Source of the DNA: Candidatus Aerophobota bacterium
GTDB lineage: Bacteria; Aerophobota; Aerophobia; Aerophobales; B3-G15
DNA: 10,215 bases
Assembly: GCA_030607765.1 (NCBI GenBank)
Contig: JAUWJJ010000018.1
Location: 1-10,215 of the forward strand
Direction: 5' to 3'
The translations under genes and the position numbers were made by a program. This document shows, piece by piece, positions 6,447 to 10,215 of this stretch (position 1 is the first letter of the stretch; each line of letters starts with the position of its first letter). The notes under the pieces are model-generated. The model worked only from the letters and a program-made list of their open reading frames with translations. It did not search any database and was not told the origin of the DNA.

Positions 6447-8897
6447 CTATTTTTCAACAATGGCTAATAAAACAGTAAATTCTGCTCCCAAGCCAGTATT
6501 CCTTACCCCGATCTTACCTTGATGAGCCTGGACAATCTGATAACAGATGTAAAGACCTAACCCTGAGCCCTGGGATTTTGTGGTAAAGAAAGGTTCAAAA
6601 ACTTTATTCAGACAATTTCTTGGAATCCCTCCTCCCTCGTCAGTAAAATTAATCTCCAGGATTGCTCTGGTTGTGTTTTTATCTTTCCTCTTCCGGGTAG
6701 AAATAGTTATATTTCCGCCCTGAGGCATTGCCTGAATTGAGTTGATAAGGATATTGGAAAAAGCTTCTTTGAGGCTCTGTTGGTCAACCCATATTCGTGA
6801 AAGATCCTGGCAATGACTCACCTTCACTTTTATACCTTGATTCCTTATCTGGAGACTGAGGGAAGAAAGCACATCTTCAATTATTTCATCAATAGAGGCC
6901 ATTTCATATTGGGCTGCGGTGATTCGATGTAAGTTAAGCATTCGGTTAATAAGGCTATCGATTCTCTCTATCTCCCCATAGACTATCGAAAAAAACTTCT
7001 TTCTAAATTCCTCGTCCTGAAACTTTTCTGGAAGGAGTTCCGTGAAAACTTTGATGGAGGAAAGAGGATTTTTAATTTCATGAGCCAATTGAGATACCAT
7101 GGACCCTATACTGGCCATTTTCTCAGCTTGTCTGACTTTTTCATCTAACTTTTTCACTTCGCTAAGATCGGTAAGAATAATGACCATTCCGACCCTTTCT
7201 TTCCCCTCATCTATAAAGGATGTATTCAAATTGACCACCAGAGTATGGTTTTTTCCGAGTTTCAGGACAACTTCAGGAAGGGAAATGGATTTTTTAGTTT
7301 GCCAGCACCTGGGAATGATCTCATCAAGCGGAGATATTAATATCTCCGCTGTTTCATTCAATACTTTATGCAAGGAGAGTCCGGTCATCTCTTCAGCTTT
7401 TTGGTTAAAAGTAGCGATTTTTCCTTCTTCATTAATCACGATGAGTCCACTATCCACATTATTAATTATACTTTCGTTGTATTCTTTCATCCTTTGAATT
7501 TGCTGAAATAGCTGGGCATTAGCAATAGCTATAGCAGCCTCATCACTGAGAAGAGTTAGTGTATGCAGCTCGTAGGGTGAGAATACATCACCGGATTTTT
7601 TTTCTCCCAGAAAAAGACAACCTTTGAGGGAATCTTTGAAAAATACAGGAATGACAAGAGATAAATTGTTAATTCCCAATTTGTCCTCAATGTTTTCATC
7701 TTCACTTTTTTTGAGAAGGGGAAAAATCTCTTCCCGAAGTAGGGGTTTTTTCTTCTCTTCTAATAATCTAATCAGGGGTAAATTTTTTCTTAAAAGGTAA
7801 TTTCCGTTTAGCCAGGATTCATCTCTTTCTTTTCCCATTCGAGCTACTAAACGGCAATCCTCTGTTTTTTCATCAATTAACCAGAGTTCTCCCCAGTTCA
7901 CACCAGTCGCTCGAACAACCATTTTTAAAAAAAATCTGACCAATACCTCATTATCCAGTATGGTTACCAACTCTCTACTGCCCTTTCTTAACTCTTCGTA
8001 GGCGATTCTGGATCGTCCAAAGATCAGTTTTTCTACCAGTTGTTCTAACTTTGCGCGCATAGGCTTTAACACGAGCACCAGAAAAAAGCAAAAACCTAAA
8101 ATATAGAGGAAGAATCTCGTGGGTAGGGTTATTTTATAATGAGTAACTACCATAACTTCCAGGAGTAAAACCAGAACAAACAAAAGAATAGTAGTTGCAG
8201 AGTAAATCAATCCCTTACTTACAACTGTGCGCATGTCCATCAGTCGATGTTTAAGTATGGCATAGGCCAGAATTATTCCATAACCGGGGATAGCCAGAAC
8301 TCCCAGGGGAGGAATATTAACATTGTAAAGGGGAAGGAAAGTAGAGATTGCTCCTCCAAATCCCAGAATAGATCCCAATAGGAAATATCTTATTTGGTTT
8401 TTCTGAAATCCTGAGCTTTTCTTCAGAGCTTTAATCATTAAAAGGAATCCGTAAAGCACAAGCAAGAAAAACATTACGTTAAATACTTTATTGATCGGTC
8501 CCGGGATTAGATGATAACCCATTATCCCCTTGTAGGTAATGCCAGCTATAGACAATTTAGTAAAACTTAACAGTCCGAGAATTAGAGCAATAAGGTAAAA
8601 TAAAGTTAGCCGTCTTTTTCTTTGAGAAATTTCATCCAGAAGAACAAAAACAAAGTGAATAAAGGTTACAGGAACAAAAATTGCGGCAAGGTGTGAAAAA
8701 CGAAGCCAGAAAATTTGAGGTTCATGGTAGGTGTGAAAAATAAAAAGGCACAAAGCCCAAATTCCGGTAGCAGCGTTTACCAGTAAAAATGCCGATTTTT
8801 TGTTGTCCTGATAAGCTTTAATGTAAACAATAAAAGCTACCAAAAAAGAGGAAACTACGACTCCCAGCAACCCGTAACGATAAATAGTGGGATACAC
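6447..8897 (-). CDS. Membrane sensor histidine kinase with 7TM-type N-terminus, GAF and PAS domains
   Basis: 816 aa. Hydrophobic segments near residues 8-27, 36-54, 63-87, 97-115, 137-157, 170-190, 198-215, 230-251 and 261-279 resemble the N-terminal 7TM region of histidine kinases plus two extra helices, joined by the family-typical LKHRLMDMRTVVSKGLIYS segment. A GAF domain (about 310-465) and a PAS domain (about 470-585) follow. The DHp domain is canonical, with phospho-acceptor His606 in AHEIKNP (CAT at 7080-7082). The HATPase has Asn715/Asn719, G1 DEGGG at 753-757, FEPFF and G2 GSGLGL. It should sense a membrane or intracellular cue and autophosphorylate. The start is GTG at 8897: AAAAAGG sits 8 nt upstream, and the G is shared with a TAG stop in the fabF frame. 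It is the only complete phosphodonor kinase in the operon, so it is the likely partner of the HD-GYP regulator. Confidence 0.9.
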   Translation of the reverse strand: MYPTIYRYGLLGVVVSSFLVAFIVYIKAYQDNKKSAFLLVNAATGIWALCLFIFHTYHEPQIFWLRFSHLAAIFVPVTFIHFVFVLLDEISQRKRRLTLFYLIALILGLLSFTKLSIAGITYKGIMGYHLIPGPINKVFNVMFFLLVLYGFLLMIKALKKSSGFQKNQIRYFLLGSILGFGGAISTFLPLYNVNIPPLGVLAIPGYGIILAYAILKHRLMDMRTVVSKGLIYSATTILLFVLVLLLEVMVVTHYKITLPTRFFLYILGFCFFLVLVLKPMRAKLEQLVEKLIFGRSRIAYEELRKGSRELVTILDNEVLVRFFLKMVVRATGVNWGELWLIDEKTEDCRLVARMGKERDESWLNGNYLLRKNLPLIRLLEEKKKPLLREEIFPLLKKSEDENIEDKLGINNLSLVIPVFFKDSLKGCLFLGEKKSGDVFSPYELHTLTLLSDEAAIAIANAQLFQQIQRMKEYNESIINNVDSGLIVINEEGKIATFNQKAEEMTGLSLHKVLNETAEILISPLDEIIPRCWQTKKSISLPEVVLKLGKNHTLVVNLNTSFIDEGKERVGMVIILTDLSEVKKLDEKVRQAEKMASIGSMVSQLAHEIKNPLSSIKVFTELLPEKFQDEEFRKKFFSIVYGEIERIDSLINRMLNLHRITAAQYEMASIDEIIEDVLSSLSLQIRNQGIKVKVSHCQDLSRIWVDQQSLKEAFSNILINSIQAMPQGGNITISTRKRKDKNTTRAILEINFTDEGGGIPRNCLNKVFEPFFTTKSQGSGLGLYICYQIVQAHQGKIGVRNTGLGAEFTVLLAIVEK

Positions 8898-8998
8898 TAT
8901 TTAAACCTTTTTATTGCAATACAGGCATTATGCCCTCCAAAACCAAAGGAATTGGATAGGGCATTATTTATCCTGGCTATCCTGGCTTTATTAGGAGT
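8897..8998 (-). pseudogene. fabF: In-frame C-terminal tail of fabF, cut off by a TAA codon
   Basis: Read in the fabF frame past the TAA, this stretch gives 33 sense codons and a TAG at 8899-8897. The peptide starts TPNKAR and contains [14 protein letters not shown], the almost invariant KAS II C-terminus, and ends in KRFK. Its length from CDLD to GFGG matches Bacillus-type FabF, as recalled, with no insertion or deletion. The stop of this tail shares its G with the GTG start of the histidine kinase gene (TAGTG). If the TAA is real and fully effective, this DNA is an untranslated gap of about 100 bases. Confidence 0.85.
8969..8986. repeat. 9-bp tandem duplication in the fabF tail
   Basis: TATCCTGGC occurs twice in a row on the + strand (GCCAGGATA twice on the coding strand), encoding Ala-Arg-Ile twice. 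It lies in the variable segment between the PNKAR and NSFGFGG motifs. The total length still matches the family, so it need not be a recent insertion. Confidence 0.6.
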
Positions 8999-10141
8999 TT
9001 AATCCAGATCACATTCAGGGTCGGGGAACTCGTAGTTTATTGTGGGAGGGATGAGGTTTTGTTCAATAGCAAGACAGGTAGCAGCTAAGTCCATAGCACC
9101 AGCTGCTCCCATGGGATGTCCGTATTCGGATTTCGTGGAAGATATAGCCAGATTATAAGCATGGGCTCCAAATATTTTTTTTATTGCTCTGGTTTCTGCT
9201 ACATCATTGGCCTGAGTGGAGGAACCGTGAGCATTAATGTAATCTATCTCATCAGGTGAGAGTTCTGCATCAATCAGTGCCAGTCTTATAGTTCTTGAGG
9301 CTTGTTCTGCTGTTGGTTCGGGAGAAGTTATATGATAGGCATCGGTACTTGTGCCAACTCCTGCAATTTCTGCATAAATAGGAGCTTCCCTTCTTAGAGC
9401 ATGATTTAGTTCCTCTAAAACGAGAACGCAGCTTCCCTCTCCTACTACAAATCCATCTCGTTTCCTATCAAAAGGACGAGAAGCTTTTTCCGGCTGATCA
9501 TTACGCCGGGACATAGCTCCGAGCTTACTCATTGTGGCAACAAAGCTGATTATTATAGGAGTCTCTACCCCTCCTGCCAAAATAACATCGGCGTGATCTT
9601 CCCTTATTCGGTTAAAGGCATAAGCAATGGCTGTGGAACTTGCTGCACAGGCACCGGCAAGAGTAACGCTACCTCCTTTTAATCCCAACTCAATACATAT
9701 TTGAGCTACACAGGAATCATTGTAAAATATAATGCTTAAAAGAGGACTGACTTTGCGAGGCCCCTGTTTGACGATAATTGTATGTTGTTCTTCTGCAAAC
9801 TCCCCTCCAGCTATAGCTGCACCCATAAATACGGTTACCCGTTCTCTATCTTCCCGACTAAGGTCAATACTGGCATCTTCAACTGCCATTTTAGATGCAG
9901 CAATTCCATACTGAGAGAAACGATCGGTTCTTCTGATAAGCTTTTTATCCATAAACCGGTAAGGGTCAAAATCTTTTACCTCCCCTGCTATTTTTACTGA
10001 AAGTTTAGAGGTATCAAAACGAGTTATACTGCTAATTCCGGATTTTCCTGATTTAAGAGATTCCCAGAAGGCTTCCTTCCCAATCCCTATGGAACTAACT
10101 ACTCCTATCCCTGTAATCACTATCCTTTTTCTAATAATCAT
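8999..10141 (-). CDS. fabF: Beta-ketoacyl-ACP synthase II, truncated by an in-frame stop
   Basis: Condenses malonyl-ACP with a growing acyl-ACP in cytosolic fatty-acid elongation. The N-terminus is typical (RIVITGIGVVSSIG), and the Cys-His-His set is complete: Cys165 (GACAASS), His305 (NAHGSST) and His342 (EYGHPMGAAGA), with Lys337 in SSTK. These lie exactly two residues after the E. coli positions 163, 303, 340 and 335. The frame stops at residue 380, directly after PDPECDLD, whereas the family runs to about 410-414. The TAA at 9001-8999 sits where relatives have Tyr or Phe, and the missing tail is intact downstream (8998-8897). The lost part carries the GFGG loop with the gating Phe and a core strand, so a 380-aa product is probably unstable or inactive. 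ATG at 10141 lies 2 nt after the previous stop; the nearest AAGGAA is 17 nt away, so translation is probably coupled. Confidence 0.88.
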   Translation of the reverse strand: MIIRKRIVITGIGVVSSIGIGKEAFWESLKSGKSGISSITRFDTSKLSVKIAGEVKDFDPYRFMDKKLIRRTDRFSQYGIAASKMAVEDASIDLSREDRERVTVFMGAAIAGGEFAEEQHTIIVKQGPRKVSPLLSIIFYNDSCVAQICIELGLKGGSVTLAGACAASSTAIAYAFNRIREDHADVILAGGVETPIIISFVATMSKLGAMSRRNDQPEKASRPFDRKRDGFVVGEGSCVLVLEELNHALRREAPIYAEIAGVGTSTDAYHITSPEPTAEQASRTIRLALIDAELSPDEIDYINAHGSSTQANDVAETRAIKKIFGAHAYNLAISSTKSEYGHPMGAAGAMDLAATCLAIEQNLIPPTINYEFPDPECDLD

Positions 10142-10143
10142 AA

Positions 10144-10215
10144 TTAAACTACCGTTTCTTCCTTAATCTCATTTAAAATTCGTAATAGTTTAGTTTTCGA
10201 AAAGGATTTTGGCAA
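10144..10215 (-). CDS. C-terminal 23 codons of an upstream gene, possibly an acyl-activating (ANL family) enzyme
   Basis: The frame is open from the window edge to a TAA at 10146-10144, two bases before the fabF ATG. That spacing implies the same operon and coupled translation. The visible peptide begins LPKSFSKTKLLRIL and ends KEETVV. The opening resembles the A10 motif near the C-terminus of acyl-CoA synthetases and AMP ligases (LPKTxxGKIxR), but the Lys-Arg pair is displaced by one residue, so the match is weak. An acyl-activating enzyme would suit the fabF context. Another lipid-related gene, such as an acyl carrier protein, cannot be excluded from so short a piece. Confidence 0.4.
   Translation of the reverse strand: MPKSFSKTKLLRILNEIKEETVV

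Noticed and set aside
7099..7497. Open frame of 132 codons on the + strand
   Set aside because: Antisense to the PAS and DHp part of the 816-aa kinase; low-complexity Ser/Phe-rich translation typical of a shadow frame.
8999..9001. Recoding of the fabF stop as an unusual amino acid
   Set aside because: The codon is TAA; selenocysteine uses TGA and pyrrolysine TAG. Other genes here end in TAA normally, so a reassigned code is not supported. Ordinary readthrough remains possible.
8897..9001. Frameshift as the cause of the fabF truncation
   Set aside because: The tail is in the same frame as the body and spacing from CDLD to GFGG matches relatives, so a substitution explains it without any indel.
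1..10215. CRISPR array, tRNA or rRNA genes, transposase
   Set aside because: No regularly spaced repeats, no tRNA or rRNA-like segments and no transposase motifs were seen; nearly all of the window is filled by the genes listed.

Overview
The window comes from an AT-rich bacterial chromosome (by eye about 40% GC) that uses many AGA/AGG and ATA codons and several GTG or TTG starts. The solute-binding protein has an ordinary cleavable signal peptide and no lipobox cysteine, so it is probably a free periplasmic protein of a diderm. I cannot name the phylum. The style fits an uncultured, deep-branching anaerobe, but that is inference only.

Region by region. Positions 1-215 are non-coding; the first ~45 bases look like a fragment of a dispersed intergenic repeat. 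Positions 216-3332 (+ strand) are a three-gene CUT1-type carbohydrate ABC importer: periplasmic binding protein, MalF-like permease and MalG-like permease. There is no ATPase gene. The cassette ends one base from the stop codon of a convergent gene, and a small hairpin straddles its last stop codon. Everything from 10215 down to 3334 is on the - strand and looks like one operon, transcribed right to left: the last 23 codons of an unidentified gene (possibly an acyl-activating enzyme); fabF (beta-ketoacyl-ACP synthase II); a membrane histidine kinase with 7TM-type N-terminus, GAF and PAS; a soluble second kinase-like protein with receiver-like, GAF, PAS and HATPase domains; and a response regulator with an HD-GYP c-di-GMP phosphodiesterase domain. 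Junctions are tight (2, about -1, 36 and 17 nt). The promoter lies outside the window.

Two features stand out. First, fabF has an in-frame TAA exactly where its relatives have Tyr/Phe after the CDLD motif. The remaining 33 codons, including the conserved NSFGFGGHN tail with the gating Phe, are intact and in frame, and end in a TAG that overlaps the kinase GTG start by one base (TAGTG). This is either a very recent nonsense mutation, a sequencing error or a readthrough site. Second, the middle signalling protein is a double pseudo-component: its receiver lacks the acidic pair, and its DHp helix has Gln where the phospho-acceptor His belongs (SQELRNS against AHEIKNP in its neighbour), yet its ATP-binding motifs are intact.

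Working model (inference): the 816-aa membrane kinase senses a signal and phosphorylates the HD-GYP regulator at Asp55. The 679-aa pseudokinase is a cytosolic co-sensor, possibly by heterodimerising with the active kinase. Output is c-di-GMP breakdown, encoded in the same transcript as a fatty-acid elongation enzyme.
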